This document shows positions 22,446-35,458 of a stretch of 64,000 nt of DNA, piece by piece. The translations under genes and the position numbers were made by a program. The notes below the pieces were generated by a model. That model was given only the letters and a program-made list of their open reading frames with translations. It was not told the DNA's origin and searched no databases. The DNA comes from Hydrangea macrophylla (Eukaryota; Streptophyta; Magnoliopsida; Cornales; Hydrangeaceae). The DNA lies in NCBI GenBank assembly GCA_033977485.1, contig CM066995.1:45753736-45817735 (forward strand), in the 5' to 3' direction. Within the stretch, counting starts at the first letter, position 1, and each line of letters starts with the position of its first letter.

Positions 22446-22871
22446 TCCCATATGCCTGTTACACTATGCCACGACCATTGAATTTTCTCATCAAAGAATG
22501 CTCAAATCATAATGAGCGTCACACGAATGTGTCAAAGTGAGTATGTTAAAAACATATTTTGTTTGAAGGAATTGGGGAGGGAAGAGGAGAAAATCTATTG
22601 TTTGATAGAATGAAATAGGGGAGGGGAAGAAACGGAGGAAAGAGTTATCCTGCGCGGCCTTCCATTTTCCATTAATCCATAAGTGAATGAATTAGGAAGA
22701 TTTGTGAGAGAAGAGATTTTTCTCATCTTTTACTTTCTTTAGGAGTGGTCATGTGGAAGACCATATGCAACATTGACTCAATGTTAAAGTTACAATAAAA
22801 GCATAAGAACGAGAGCCAATAATATATACGTATATATATATATATTTTACAGCAAAGAGAGCCAATAAATT
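22446..22871 (+). repeat. Tandem duplication, unit A, left part
   Basis: This is about 90 percent identical by eye to 61900-62320 (both contain 'tgttacactatgcca', 'gagcgtcacacgaatgtgtc' and 'caaagagagccaataaatta'). The copia insertion splits unit A at ACTTA; it resumes at 61617. No protein is recognised. Confidence 0.85.
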
Positions 22872-22876
22872 ACTTA

Positions 22877-23329
22877 TGTAGGAAATATAGTGGGTCTGGA
22901 CACCCACATAATAGACTCAGGGTCCAGCGGGCTTTAATTGCTCACCAACCGACCCCATAGGGAATACGAGTCTAACCCTAATAGCAGAGAGGTGGTGTAT
23001 ATATATGTTGTATATACACACAAAAGTGGCAACAAAAAAACAGCTTTCTCTCTTTCCCTCTCAACAATCTCTCTCTCTAGATTTCACACACTCTCTCTAA
23101 CCTAATCACAATAGTGGCTTGGGATTTAATGTGTGAACTCAAGGGGGCCTCTCTGGTAGTTGTCCTAATGACCATAACGAAGCACAAGGACGTACACAGA
23201 AGCACCAAAGTGCAGCAGATCATGGGTTAAGTCGTCGGGCTCGTAACAACGCCGTAGACGATTCGAATCAGGTATTCCGCTTAAGGTATGCCTTGAGACC
23301 CTATGCTTGTGTGCATATATTTACCAACA
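22877..23329 (+). repeat. Copia 5' LTR
   Basis: It is 453 bp, TG...CA, with an ATATA-rich core near 23000 and CT-rich leader. It aligns along its whole length to 61154-61616. Confidence 0.88.
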
Positions 23330-23330
23330 T

Positions 23331-23343
23331 TGGTATCAGAGCC
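23331..23343 (+). promoter_or_regulatory. Primer-binding site, initiator tRNA-Met
   Basis: TGGTATCAGAGCC lies one base after the 5' LTR and is complementary to the 3' end of initiator tRNA-Met. Confidence 0.88.
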
Positions 23344-25425
23344 TATAGGTTGTTGATTCGCCCATATGATGTCCAAAACGAATCTGCCATAGCTAGGTTT
23401 CAAGCTTTTTGACATAAACTACTAAAAATGATTTGAAGTGGATCTATGAGAAAACTCCAATATAAGTCCAAATTTTTTATATGGTTGTGTCCCATATAGT
23501 CCCTAGAGTCCCTCCATAAAGTCCCATGACTTGATTATCTCAAGTAAGTGACTTATAGCAAAACCTAATTTTTTGGGTTTTCAAAACTGAAATTTTTTCT
23601 CAACTTTGAGCCCATATTCTGGACAATTTACATGTACAATGCCCCTGTTTTTTTTTTCATGATCCTCTTCTACTCCACGAGGGCTTTCCAACCGTATATT
23701 ATACGCGTGATTTCGTTCAGAAACGAAGCCGTGGCGATGTCACAAACATGGCGCCTCGTGCAACCAAAAACTGCATTTTTCTTCTTCTTGGTGAAGTAGA
23801 ATATTGCTATGCCTCGCTCACTCTTGCTGAGGAGAGTGGGGTCCACTTGTCGGCCGCCGTTGGTCTGACAACTATGGGTTTGGCGAGTGGAGGTCCGTCC
23901 CTCGGCCCCGTTCCTTAATACATATTTTACATATTTTTATTGGAAAAATATTTAATTATTTAGTAATTAAAAGAGTTTATGTTAATTAAAAAAAATAAGT
24001 TTTAAATGTTTTAAATCTATTTTAATTGCTTTAAAATTCTAAAAAATATGAAAATTTCAAATTTTATTTTTCCTATATTAAGGACATTGTGTGGGAGCAG
24101 AAATGATTGTGTTATAAGTTATTTCATAGTTTTTGGTATTTTAGAGCATTAAACATGTGTTTTATACGTGTTTTTAATTGCTTAAAATATCCCAAACAAA
24201 ATTCTAATTTTTGTGATTAATATATAGTATTTAGTACACTGTAAGGACTCTAGGATAACTTTTGTGTAAATCATCATGTATTTTTGTTATTTTAGAGCAT
24301 ATAATTTATGTTTTTGAATTTTTATTTAATTACTTAAAATAGGAAAAATGCATTATTAATTTTTATAATTAATAAGGGACATATAGGGCATTGTTTTGAG
24401 ATCATACAAAATTTGGTAGGACCCATAGATAACTTTTGGTAAATTACCCAAATCATATTAATATTTTAGAGCATGTAATTATGTGTTTTTGTATACGTAT
24501 TAAATTATTTAAAATATTATTATTGATTATTAATTTGTGGAATTAACACAATGTGTTTAGTACACTATTTTCAATATGAGAAAATTATTTAGTAAACTCT
24601 CATTTTTTTTCTGGGATATATTTTAGAGCATATATTGTGTTATGTACACAATATTAATTGCTTAAAATATAGCAAATAAAGTTGTTAATTCTTGAAGTTA
24701 ATAACTACTTGGGGACTAGAGAAAATGTTTAGTAAATTCTCTCATATTTTTGGTATTTTAGAGCATAAAATTTATACTTATGGGCATTATTTTAATTGCT
24801 TAAAATATCCAAAATGGATTATTAATTTTTAAAATTAATATAGGGTGTTTAGAATACCATATTAGACCACTGAAAATCCTTGGAGAACAAATTTCTCAAA
24901 ATTTTTGTATTATTAGGAATTTAGTTGCTATAGTTAGTTTGTTTAACTAGATCAGTTTATTTTGTTAAATTGATTCAAATTAATTTTTGGGCTCCAATAA
25001 AATTCTAGAAACTTTTATTTATAATGAAAATTAGTTTTTCAGTTATTAAAATATTTTTCATGAGATTTTAAAATTATTGTGTTTAATTTAAAAGCCCTAT
25101 TTAATTAGTTTTAAATATTTGAGAGGTTTGGAAGGGCAAATTTAATGATTAGTTTATTATTTTTGCATTAGAGGCTCGAATTATTGCACATTTATTTAAT
25201 GTTGTTTGTGATTGAATTACCATGAGACCTCTTGTCCTTCTCCTTAAATGGAGAGAAGAATGAGTTCATTCATTCTTATAATAAAGACCGCATGAGTGCT
25301 TGTCATGTGTGATTAATTAATTAATTTGAATTGAATGAATGGACGATTAATTGACAATTATTTTGAGCTTATGTTGTCACGATGTATGTTCTAAGGTTGT
25401 TCTTGTGTATATATATATATATACA
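23344..25425 (+). other. Copia untranslated leader with degenerate tandem repeats
   Basis: There is no open frame of note. Between about 24110 and 24930 five degenerate units of 135-175 bp each contain TTTTAGAGCAT (24140, 24291, 24464, 24621, 24757), then 'tgcttaaaatat' and 'ttagtacact'. The leader ends in a TA run where the Helitron entered. Confidence 0.65.
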
Positions 25426-25904
25426 CTAGTTGAAGTCCCGCGCTACGCTTGAGTTTTTTGTTTGTCTATAAAATTTGGAAAAACACATAAATGAACAAAG
25501 TACTGTGTATCTGCAGGTAGATATTGCTATCATATAAGTATAGAATAACTGTTAAAGAGAGTTGAAGAAAAATACATCCTTAGAATGTCCTAAATCCATT
25601 GGATCCAGATATTCCATGTCTTTTCAAACAAAGAAATTAGCATCATTTGAATAAAAAGAGGCATGTAGAAGAGGAAGTGTGCAAAACGAAAAAATTCAAC
25701 AAAATTCGTTCTGCTGAACCTAACGTAACTAACATAAGAGGTAAGTCTAAGAGAGATATAAGAGTAGGCAGGGACTTGTGCAAGAAATGGACAACTATCA
25801 AACACTTGGATTATACAACCAATTCGCCTATGAACCTCTTTATCTTCCCAAACAGCCCCTAACAATGAACCACATCCTATTTTGAGGATTTCCAAGCATC
25901 TGCT

Positions 25905-26090
25905 GGTTGGAATTGAATACTTTGTCAAACATTTGGCTCACCATTGTCAATCATATGGCTCATCATTAACAGTATACCATTCAATTGTCTTCTTATCAAT
26001 GGTTGGAATCATGGTTGGAATCGCATATTTTGTCGAACATTTGGCTTCACCATTGCGAACTATCTGGCTCATCATTAATAATATACCATT
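25905..26090 (+). repeat. Tandem duplication of about 80 bp
   Basis: Copies at 25905-25982 and 26013-26090 share 'ggttggaat', 'tttgtc.aacatttggct', 'tggctcatcattaa' and 'tataccatt'. Confidence 0.75.
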
Positions 26091-26391
26091 AACAAACTCC
26101 ATAATATTGAACCACAGAAGGGGAAAAAAAAATACAATTGGAAAAATGACAAGTTAAAAGTTAACCTTGAATACCCTAAAAAAAGAAGAAGAAGTTAACC
26201 TTGAATATTTCGGGGTCATTCGACTGGCCTTTATCGGAAAGTATAAAATCACCATTATCTGCAAAAATACGTGTACCACCCAAAAAAACCGGCAGCTCAC
26301 TGTTGCAATAGAGAAGAAAGTAAGGTTCTGTGACTAACCCCAAGAAGGTTTGGTAGATCATTCCATATGTCATTTTAGTTTTAATTTTCTT

Positions 26392-26841
26392 GGCTAAATT
26401 ACAGTTTAGTATCCTATAGTTTGGGCGAAGTTTCACTTTGGGCCCTTTAGTTTCAATTGCAACACTTTGGTCCCTGTAGTTTTGATTTGGTTTCAATGTG
26501 GGACCTGTCTCTAACTCCGTCAATGTAACTTGACGGAAAACTCACGTGCCTTACATGAATTCATTTATTAGAGACATTTTGATACCCTATAGTTTGAGCG
26601 AAGTTTCAGTTTAGGCCTTGGAGTTTGGGCGAAGTTTCATTTTAGGCCCTAGAGTTTGGGTGAAGTTTCACTTTGAGCCCTGAAGTTTGCAAGGCACATA
26701 AGTGTTACATTGACGGAGTTAGAGGCAGGTCCCACATTGAAACCAAATCAAAACTACAGGGACCAAAGTGTTGCAATTGAAACTAGAGGGCCCAAAGTGA
26801 AACTTCGCCCAAACTATAGGGTACTAAAGTGTAGTTTAGCC
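26392..26841. mobile_element. MULE-type foldback MITE, 450 bp
   Basis: Long terminal inverted repeats of about 145 bp (GGCTAAATTACAGTTTAG at the left, its inverted match at the right) are flanked by a perfect 9-bp duplication AATTTTCTT (26383-26391 and 26842-26850), the Mutator hallmark. The centre repeats 'agtttgggcgaagtttca' three more times. It has no transposase. Confidence 0.88.
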
Positions 26842-26850
26842 AATTTTCTT

Positions 26851-29619
26851 TATTACTACATTTTAATTTTTCTTTGGAGATCAAAACATTACTTGTACTC
26901 TCTTTGAGTACATTTGAGTTTTGGTATCATAAATTTCTATTATATCATGTCATATCACAATAAAGAATAAGGAAAACAAACCAAGAAAATGGACACAACT
27001 ATTTTGAGAGACCAGCAAAAGAAAACCAAAACTCATTGCTATAAAAATTGCAACAATACGGACAATGGCACCAAGGCTCTTCATTTATTAATACCATAAA
27101 AGTTTTGAATTTTTTCCTGTCATTTTCCGCCCTTTTTTTCCTTAAGTTACGATTATATTCTGAAATTTCTTAACTCTCCAGGCTATTAAGCATGGATGAA
27201 AACATAAGGGGAAAATACGAGGGAAATAGTTTTTCTCCTTGTTTTCTTTTCCTTCTGAGAATGCGCAAACCAAACAAAATCTAGATTAATCAAACCCAAG
27301 AAAGAGAAAAAGAGGGGTTGTTAGTATTGTTTCCTACATTACCTGATATAACTGTACAATGGAAGGTAGCATTGAGTAATGTTACACTTCCCAAATTAAA
27401 TCCAAATTTGCTTTCAAATTCTTTGTCAGTTGTATCACATACAGTGCAATATAGTACAACCGATCACTACCACATGTTGCCAACTATTATATATACATTG
27501 GGATCCAAATTTGGAAAACATAGTATTAAAATTTGGCAACTTTTGAGTGGAAACTAAAAGGCAACTTTTATATAAAATTTCCACAAGTTGAGCAATACAA
27601 GGGCATCTAATCGGTTTGTTCTTTTTTAGTATTTTTATTTTTAAATCATGTGAATAAGTCTACATGTAGGTATCTACCCAAGCTTGCAATCACATCGGAA
27701 ATGATGGTTATCTTCTCATGCATTCTATTACATAATCTTCCAGCTTCGAGAACTAAATCAAGAGAATGAAGGTAGAACCTATGGAGATTACCATATTACT
27801 TTAAAGGGAGCTGTGTTTAGAAGATAATGACAGCTATCAAGCATCATCTCGTATTCCAGATCTTTATCTTCCCCACTTGGGCAAATACTAAAGAAATAGT
27901 TATTCAGTGTAGGTATCATTCATAATTCTTTTTTAGGCTGAAATTAGGTATCATTCAGAAACTAAAGCATTCAACTGCTTTTAGCATATACATAGGAAGG
28001 CGCTAAAATTTTCTTTTTTAAACAAAGGAAATTTGATATTACCAAAATCAAAAGCTCGGGTACAATTGAAACATACATAAAAAAAAAAAATGCAAAATCC
28101 AGTAGAAATCTAGCATCATTAGAAGGGATATGTGCAGAGTTATGAAAAAAGATACAAAATAGAAAAGGAATTTTAATCCATTTTTCCATTGTTGTCCTTC
28201 TAATTTCAATACTAACCAAATGTATGAAAGTGTTATCCTTTCCCCCTTAGAAATTAAATTTTTTTTTTTTGAAGGAAAACTATTTCAACAATTTAACACA
28301 AAACATGTGAAATAGAGTTTGAAAACAAATTTTAAGATTAAAAGTCTACAAGCATAACTATACCAAAGGAGAGAGGTAACAACATTAGTAAAAAGATTAA
28401 ACCATTTTAAAATGTTATTGTGTCCTAGGGCATAAGAGAGGAAATAATACACTACCTGGGTAGAAAGACAAAGGGGAAAACACTGCTCCTGTTGTCAACT
28501 ACCACATGTAACTACAGTCTGCTTCTTGATTAACTTAAAATCAGCCTACGCAACATTGATGTAACTGACAATCAAGTAGGGAGCAATAGGGATTTTACAC
28601 AAGAATACTACTTCCTTTGAAACAAAAGTAAGATGTTCGGAAGTACATGTATCAATATTGATGTACTTTAGAAGATGGTGTGAATCTGAGATTGACTTCA
28701 CTACACCTTTCATATCAAATTATATGATGCCTATTTAACACAAGTTATGGCTAGGTGGGTCACCCAACACTTGTGAAAATAATAATGTTATAGTTTTCTA
28801 ATTTGCAATTTAAGTTTTGGATTCAAAATTATTCATTTGTGAGTAAATCATCAACTACTGAATTCTAGTGAATCTACAAAATGATTCGGCTCAATTCAGA
28901 ACATAAACTAAACTGATCCTAGCATCAGTTCAATTTTAATCTGTCATATAAATAGAATGATAGAATACCAAGATTGGAGACACGTAGATGCTAGCGTACA
29001 GTCCAAATAGCATTCTTTATACAATGAACATATACACATCAGTTTCTACCAAAAAAAAAGGGAAACAAAAAACACATATATAGCTGACCTAAATCATAAA
29101 AAGAATCACACAAAAGTTAGGTATAGCATAAACATGCATGGACCAGAAAAGTAACAGTAATTACCAATTAGTGAAGCTGGGGTAAACCGGCTGTCAAAAT
29201 CCTAAGCCTCGATTTGGGTAAGGGAAAAAGCTGAGTCACTCTTAATCAGTTTTTCTCAGTATCACCATCGCAAAGCAAGCCAATTTACACTCAGCTGCAA
29301 TAAAATTACAAATCAAAAAAGTTAGAAAGAATTGTTTTTAAAATAGTCGAGATCTCCAAAACAAAACTAATAGGTGCATGCTGTGAACCTCTGACCAATT
29401 GGTTGAAATGACTTGTGGTGCTCTAATGGTGGCTTAGAACTTCTGGCCGAAGCCGCTCCGCACTTCCGCTTGTTCGTCCTCGGATGGAAATAATGAACCT
29501 GGTGAGAATGAACATTGCTACTTTCAGAAATTGAAAAAGATGAGTAAACATCATTGGTCTCTGTTTGATTTGAAGATTTATACAAGGAAACGAAGAGAAA
29601 AAGAGAACGGTAAAGACAC
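26851..29619. other. No recognisable gene
   Basis: AT-rich Helitron interior. Short frames occur but none shows a known motif. A frame at 29367-29585 (minus, 72 residues, Ser/His-rich) might be a captured exon; I cannot identify it. Confidence 0.5.
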
Positions 29620-29622
29620 TAT

Positions 29623-29904
29623 GGGTGTGTTTGATAAAACTGAAAATTAAGTACTGAAAATTAAGTGCTGAATTTAAGTGCTGAAAATTTTAAGTGATTT
29701 GTATTAGCAAAACTAAAAACAGTGTTTCAACAACTAAAATAGGCTGCATTCAGTGATTATTTTCAGTAGAAAATTTTCACTTAACGTTTTCAGTGGATTT
29801 TCTACTGCTTTTTCAATTAAGTGGTAGATTATCAAACGCATTGCATAAAATTAAATGCTGAAAATTTTCATTTCCACCACTTAATCGGGTTATCAAACAC
29901 ACCC
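29623..29904. mobile_element. MITE with GGGTGTGTTTGATAA termini
   Basis: Perfect 15-bp terminal inverted repeats GGGTGTGTTTGATAA / TTATCAAACACACCC are flanked by TAT on both sides. Internally 'ctgaaaattaagtgctg' repeats. The 3-bp flank suggests Harbinger-like, but TAT is not its usual target, and a hAT origin is possible. Confidence 0.75.
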
Positions 29905-29907
29905 TAT

Positions 29908-32480
29908 GTCCCTCCTGTTGCCCTGATATTTTACTCCATGATTACATAATATTGGGAACTTAAATTTTTCAAGATATAATAGATAGTCGAGAAAAGAAGA
30001 AGATGCAATATTTTCTAATTTTTTTCAATATATTTTCTTTCCCTTTTTATCCCAAGAAAAGCACAGCCAAAAGTGGCAACGGTTGTCAAATGCCAAGTAC
30101 CATAGGGGAATATGTCCATGGACAGTAGAACATATAGGTTTTCTTGTTTTCAAAATACTATGGTGCATTTGGAAGTCCCAAACTAATTACTATCTTTGGC
30201 AAAGAAGGAATGCAAGGAACAACTCTTTCATTTTCACTGGTTCTTCGAAGCTATCAATCCCCGCTTCTCCCATATTTATTCTCCCTCTCGCATCAGATTG
30301 TAACTAATTCCTTTGTGTTTTCCCTTGTACTTTCCTTCATGCTAAGCTAAAGAATGGGAAATGACTCTCAACATTTAAGATACATAATTTATTTATCAAG
30401 TTTTACCCTTTTCGTTCCTAATTTCCTCCTTGTTTTTCTTATTAACCAAACAAAGGAAAACACTTTCGTCAATGGTTTTTTTCCCCTTTTCCCTTACTAA
30501 ATCGAGGAACCAAATGTAGCATTAGCAACCATAATGTGATCACGAGTGAAAAGGCAATTAATTTCTTATGTTATTTCTCCCAATAGCATACATGATCTTT
30601 ATTTCACACAAGTTCCGCAACATAGTTCATGCACTTTTCACTCATCAGCACCAATGAAATCAAGCTTTGTTATGAAATAACAAAGAATGATAAAGGAAAA
30701 AAATAAAAACCAACCAATTAAAAATAGGAAATTGAAAATATATTGAATTTATTGTCTAAACTATCTTACATGTTTCTCCAATGAGCTGAAGTATAATCAC
30801 AACAGCTGGGCACTACCAGTAATGCATGGTAATCAGTTTTGAGCACAGATTTTACTTCTGCTTAGCGCTAAATCAACCCGGTCGCCAAATTCTGAATATT
30901 AAAAAAACTTCGTTGTGACTAAATCGTACAGCAAAACTAAAATGCCAGGTGAAGAATGGTGTAAAAGGCATCCGTAAAATAATGAATACATGGTCACTTC
31001 TTTGTACCTTCTTCAATAAAATCAATCTATGCTGTATAATTATACATCACAGGAAGGGGGGAAAACGAACTCTATAGACCAGGGAAAGGTTGCCTTTCAT
31101 ACTCAAATTCCTTAGAACAAAAGTAAGCAAATACTCAGCAAAACATCAATTCTGAAAACATTTACAGGATTACCTCTATTCCTGTTCGTCAGAAATACAG
31201 CACAAGTGTAATGGAAAGGAGAAAAGGGAAAAAGAACAAACAGAAAGAATCTTAGTAAAATGAAACAATTTGATTCCAACCGCCAAATTCCCCTCCCATG
31301 ACCCAATATTGAGCTCTCTTTTTTAAGAGCAACCAAGAGATATATTAGGCATAAATATATAATCCATACGAGTAAAACTAATTTAAAGATAATAAAATAT
31401 GGTGGCCAATAACCATTTGTTTACAGAAACAAACAGTTCACCTGAAGTTTTTTAGCAAGGACAAGCATTTGTGTTTGAGTCATCTCCACTAATTATAACA
31501 ACACCATCCAAATCAAGCTTTAGTGTCGGTTATTCACCTTGTTAAACTGAAATCGTGTCCGTGAAAACATTCAACCATATATATGTACTCAAAATGCAGA
31601 AAATGAGTACACAAGTAGCTTTACAAACGCATAAATGCAGTCATGGGAGAACAAAATAAATTGCATTAGCAGAGACATAATCTTTTCCCTGCAAGTTGCA
31701 AATACTAACACGTGTAGAACTGAGGAAGGCAAGTGCACATTCATATACTGAACCAAAACTATTTATTGGTGAGGCGACGGTATACACCATTACAAATAAT
31801 GGCCCATTAAACTATAACAAAGAAAAGAACCTAGGCATTTTTAGGTTGAAAAGTCTTTGTAAGTTAATTTCCAATAAACTACAAAGTAAACTTGTGAATC
31901 CCTAACCTGAATTCTCTATGGGTAAATGAAATCCAAGGTTAGTGCCACACATTTGGCGAGGCCTAATAGCTTATGGCCACCAACTATTAGCCACCAAGAA
32001 GAACTATCCCAAATAAGCAATTGAAATAAGGGAAAGGAACCTAACGAAGAATGGAGAAGACTCTAAAAACTATCTTTAGATATTTTTAAAGAACACCGCA
32101 ACTTATATATGTCTAATATTTAATCCCTAAATTTACAATTATTTCTAAATAACACCATATAATTCCTATATCTCTACTATATTATTACTTTTTTGGGCAT
32201 TTTATCATAAAGTTTATATATATATATATTTAAATAATATATGTTAATACATAATATTAGACTATTAGTAGTATCATTTAAATAAATTAAAAAAAAAAAA
32301 AAAGCTATTAGTACTATAAATATGTTTTAGAAAATATTTTTAAAAAATCGTGTCCCAACGTATATCATTTTTTTTGTTTTAGAAATAGCGTGTCTGACGT
32401 ATTCGATTCATGTCGTATCTGTGTTGCGTGTCCATGTCTGTGCTTTTTAGATGGAGTATCAAAGCTTTTACAGATCCCTA
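29908..32480. other. No recognisable gene
   Basis: Non-coding, AT-rich sequence. Simple runs (TA at 32216-32230, poly-A at 32290-32303) occur and no frame can be assigned. Confidence 0.5.
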
Positions 32481-32499
32481 GCTCACATGAACAGAAGAA

Positions 32500-32883
32500 T
32501 TACCTGTTCCTCATTCCGTAACATATAGATGGCATAGCAGAGCCCAAAAAGCTGACGCCTACAGAACATGGACCAACACCAGAGCCCTAACAGAGTTCCA
32601 GGAGAACAGACCCAAGATTAACCTGAACTCCCCAAAATTTACGACATCCTAACCTTGAAGCTTTTATCGTATGTTCAAGTTCAATGTTGGAACTTTAACT
32701 TTGTAAGTTACATCCGACATAAACCAAAATTGACATAGATAGAGGTTATAAAGAAATATTTGAAAATGTGTTGGCCGGATATTGAGGTTATGGTTACACC
32801 CTGAGCAGGAACTTTTGAAGAAACTGATGGAAGAAGCATTAGATTTGGAAAACCCCTCTTTCATTTTCAAGAAAACCCAAGCC

Positions 32884-32925
<42 letters not shown>

Positions 32926-33300
32926 TCAAAACCTAACCGTAGATAGATATATGAGTATTTTGAGAAGGGCGGAACTGGGTCTTTCTTGAACTGACGGCGA
33001 CGATGCTGATGGCGAATTTGCGTGAAAGAGAGTACGAGTTTAGAGGGAGTGTATCAGATTTAACTATGGAAGAAATTGCCGTTCTGCTCGTGGATTGAAT
33101 GACAACAAGAGAGAAAACGAAAAAGAGGCTGAAGAAAATCCAGTGAGACAGAACGACTAAGAGGAGGAGAAAGAGGAAAAGAAACAGCAGGGTAAGGGAT
33201 ACTTGTGGAGCAACGGAAGCTGCAAGGTGAAAGACTACTGCACAATAAGCTCGCGTTTTGGGCAGCAAGAAGAGAATAAACGAAATAGTGGGGTCGAAAC
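32500..33300 (-). pseudogene. Unidentified gene-like fragment with 5'-leader character
   Basis: Read on the minus strand this is pyrimidine-rich, then has a (CT)n run (plus-strand GA at 32887-32921) immediately before an ATG at 32885 opening a frame that begins MAWVFLKMKEGF. A possible donor (CAGG|GTGTAAC) follows about 90 bp later. The layout resembles a plant 5' leader and first exon captured with its splice site. No family is recognised and chance cannot be excluded. Confidence 0.25.
32887..32921. repeat. (GA)n microsatellite
   Basis: About 17 GA dinucleotides. Confidence 0.95.
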
Positions 33301-33726
33301 ATTATTAGAGTAATATTCTCGTGCTCCAAAATTTGTAATGCCTCATCGAGTACTCCAAAACCATTCCTTGACTCGGCTACCGTTTTTGTAGATCCTGTAA
33401 GTTGGTAAAAACTTCACGTTGTTTGGTGAGAGTTCGTCTCTTGCATGGGGCCTGTGCCCAGTGTAATATTTTTCTTGAAACTCATTCTTTGTCAAACATG
33501 CCTAACTTGGTTCTCAGAAAGACTGGATAGAAAGAAAACTGAACCAAATACTATTTTAAGCAATCCCACACAAACCCTTTGGTTTGTGGATTCACAGAAG
33601 GAAAAATTACAAGGAAAGGAAAATGAGAACAAAACTATTTTCTTTTTGTTCTTGTTTTTTTTTTCGATGTTTTCATCTCCATCCCCATGCTAAAGACTGA
33701 AAGAAAGCTTTAGAAGCCATTTTTAC

Positions 33727-33997
33727 CTTGTTATTAGAGGCAGCTCTTCGAAGAAGGGCTTTTGTGAAATTGGGTTGGATACGGAGAACTTGGTTGCAAT
33801 CATCAACAGTTCGGTCCCACATCCCAATCTTATACCAACAACCTGGTCTGTTGTAATATAGAACTGAGTTTGAAGTATCAAGTTCGAGGCCTTCCCCGTA
33901 AGCCAATCAAGCCTCGGTGAACCATTCGGATTTGAAGAGATCATTGCCTCAAGAACGAGCTCTTCCCACCAACCTCACATTGTAGAGCAAAACAAAA
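33727..33997 (-). pseudogene. TTL-type TPR protein exon fragment
   Basis: On the minus strand this encodes about 90 residues of a tetratricopeptide segment very like the second half of plant TTL proteins (tetratricopeptide-repeat thioredoxin-like, brassinosteroid and stress scaffold proteins). Recognisable words are GNDLFKSE, AYGEGLELDTSNSVLY, VDDCNQVLRIQPNFTKALL and RRAASNNK. Two in-frame stops interrupt it (after GRARS and after WFTEA). It ends at a plausible splice donor AAG|GTAAAA at 33726, so it was copied from genomic DNA rather than from mRNA. No start codon, other TPR exons or thioredoxin domain are present. It lies in the Helitron, on the same strand. Confidence 0.8.
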
Positions 33998-34413
33998 ACT
34001 TTTAACATTTCGGGGGTCAATTTGTGCATCTTTGTGAGCGGCTATAATTGCACTCACAAACCTACAACACATCCATCATCCATTCTGAATCTTACCCAGA
34101 ACCTAATGGCATGTTTTGCCCGTTACGTTAATTTCAATACTCCAATTCACAATTATCATGGCATCTCAAAGAGATCATCCATCTTCTTCAATTATAGGAT
34201 TTTGAAAAGTGAGAGGTACGTGAAAAGTGATGATTCAAATCATAAATTGTATTATTGAAACAAAACCCAAAGAACCGATTCTATGAATAACGAATAAGAG
34301 AAAGAAGGCAACAAATGTGACTTGATGCACAGTGAAATGACATCTCTTTTGGCTTGCAAAGAGAGATACACAGGACTGAAATATAAGCTCAAAATCTGAT
34401 ACGCCCTAACACC

Positions 34414-34809
34414 CCGTTTGGTATGATTCTAAAATAGAATAGAATTGAATTGGAGAGAATAGAAAAGAAAAGAAATGAATAGAATTGATTTGCAAATTTA
34501 ATTCTCATGTTTGGTTTAAAAGAGAAATGAAATGAAATGAATCACGGTCATTTACTACATTGCCCATATAAAAAGAGGAAGTGTGAAATATATAGGGGTA
34601 AGTTTGGTATATCACATTATTTCACTTAAAGTGAAATCATTTCTCACCAAATCCTACCAAATGTGATAGGATTTGTTTTTGGGCTAAAACAAGAATTGGT
34701 GAGAATTGGGTAGAATTGAAAATCAATTATTTTTTCAAACCAAACACAAGAATTGCCACAAACAAGAATTGCAAATCAATTCTCTTCTAGTTTGTGGCAT
34801 ACCAAACGG
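34414..34809. mobile_element. MITE with CCGTTTGGTATG termini
   Basis: A 12-bp terminal inverted repeat CCGTTTGGTATG / CATACCAAACGG. Subterminal sequence is rich in GAATTG/CAATTC. No clear target duplication was found, so the superfamily (hAT or Harbinger) is open. Confidence 0.65.
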
Positions 34810-35092
34810 ACTGTAAGAGAGAAAGCACCCAAATTGCAGAAAACTGAAAAATTAACCCCAAAAATTTTATACTAGAAAAAACTGTTAAAACCGAGAATTG
34901 CCGCACACTCTGTAGAAAAACTTGGAACATAAAATTGAGCGAGAAACAAAGAGATGAGAGAGATTCAAAATCAAATCCGTTCAATTTTCATTAATCGAAC
35001 AGAGTGACACAATCATATTGACATGCACATCTATAAACCCATCAAAATACACAATCAGTAGCTGGGGAAAGTACATGTCGTCGATCTTAATT

Positions 35093-35458
35093 ACCTGGAT
35101 AGAAGAGAAATTAGATAGATCTGATGACTCCGTAATTAATCGTCAAGGAAACGGTGTCCTGTGATGACTTTGAAAATCGGTGGTTGCTTCAAATTAGGGT
35201 TTTAGGAATCAAGCATCAACAACGCGAGACTCCTTTCTTCCTTCCTTGATATCATCTTCAACCAGATCGGTTGAGTCGATTATAATGAATCAACATCCGA
35301 AACAAAGAAACGAAAGTATGGAACACAAGCATCAGAGAGAGAGAGAGAGAAGAGCCGAAATTGGAGAAGACGAAGAAAGACAAGACAGTAGAAGAAAGAG
35401 ACTGAGAGAAAGAGAGAGAGATTGCTGAAGAGAGGAGAAGTTGAACCCACGAAACCAA
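35093..35458 (-). pseudogene. Captured 5'-UTR-like exon
   Basis: Read on the minus strand this is a CT-rich leader ending in TCTATCCAG|GTAATTAAG, a good splice donor at about 35092. It lies head to head with the SPX fragment's leader, so the interval 35459-35857 may be a captured bidirectional promoter. The gene of origin is unknown; the frames inside it are low-complexity. Confidence 0.3.

Noticed and set aside
29367..29585. A small minus-strand gene of 72 codons
   Set aside because: No recognisable domain or splice context, and it lies in Helitron interior; it could be a captured exon but cannot be supported.
32171..32190. A second Helitron 5' end (TCTCTACTATATTATTAC on the plus strand)
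   Set aside because: The start resembles a Helitron, but I found no matching plus-strand CTAG 3' end with a hairpin to the right.
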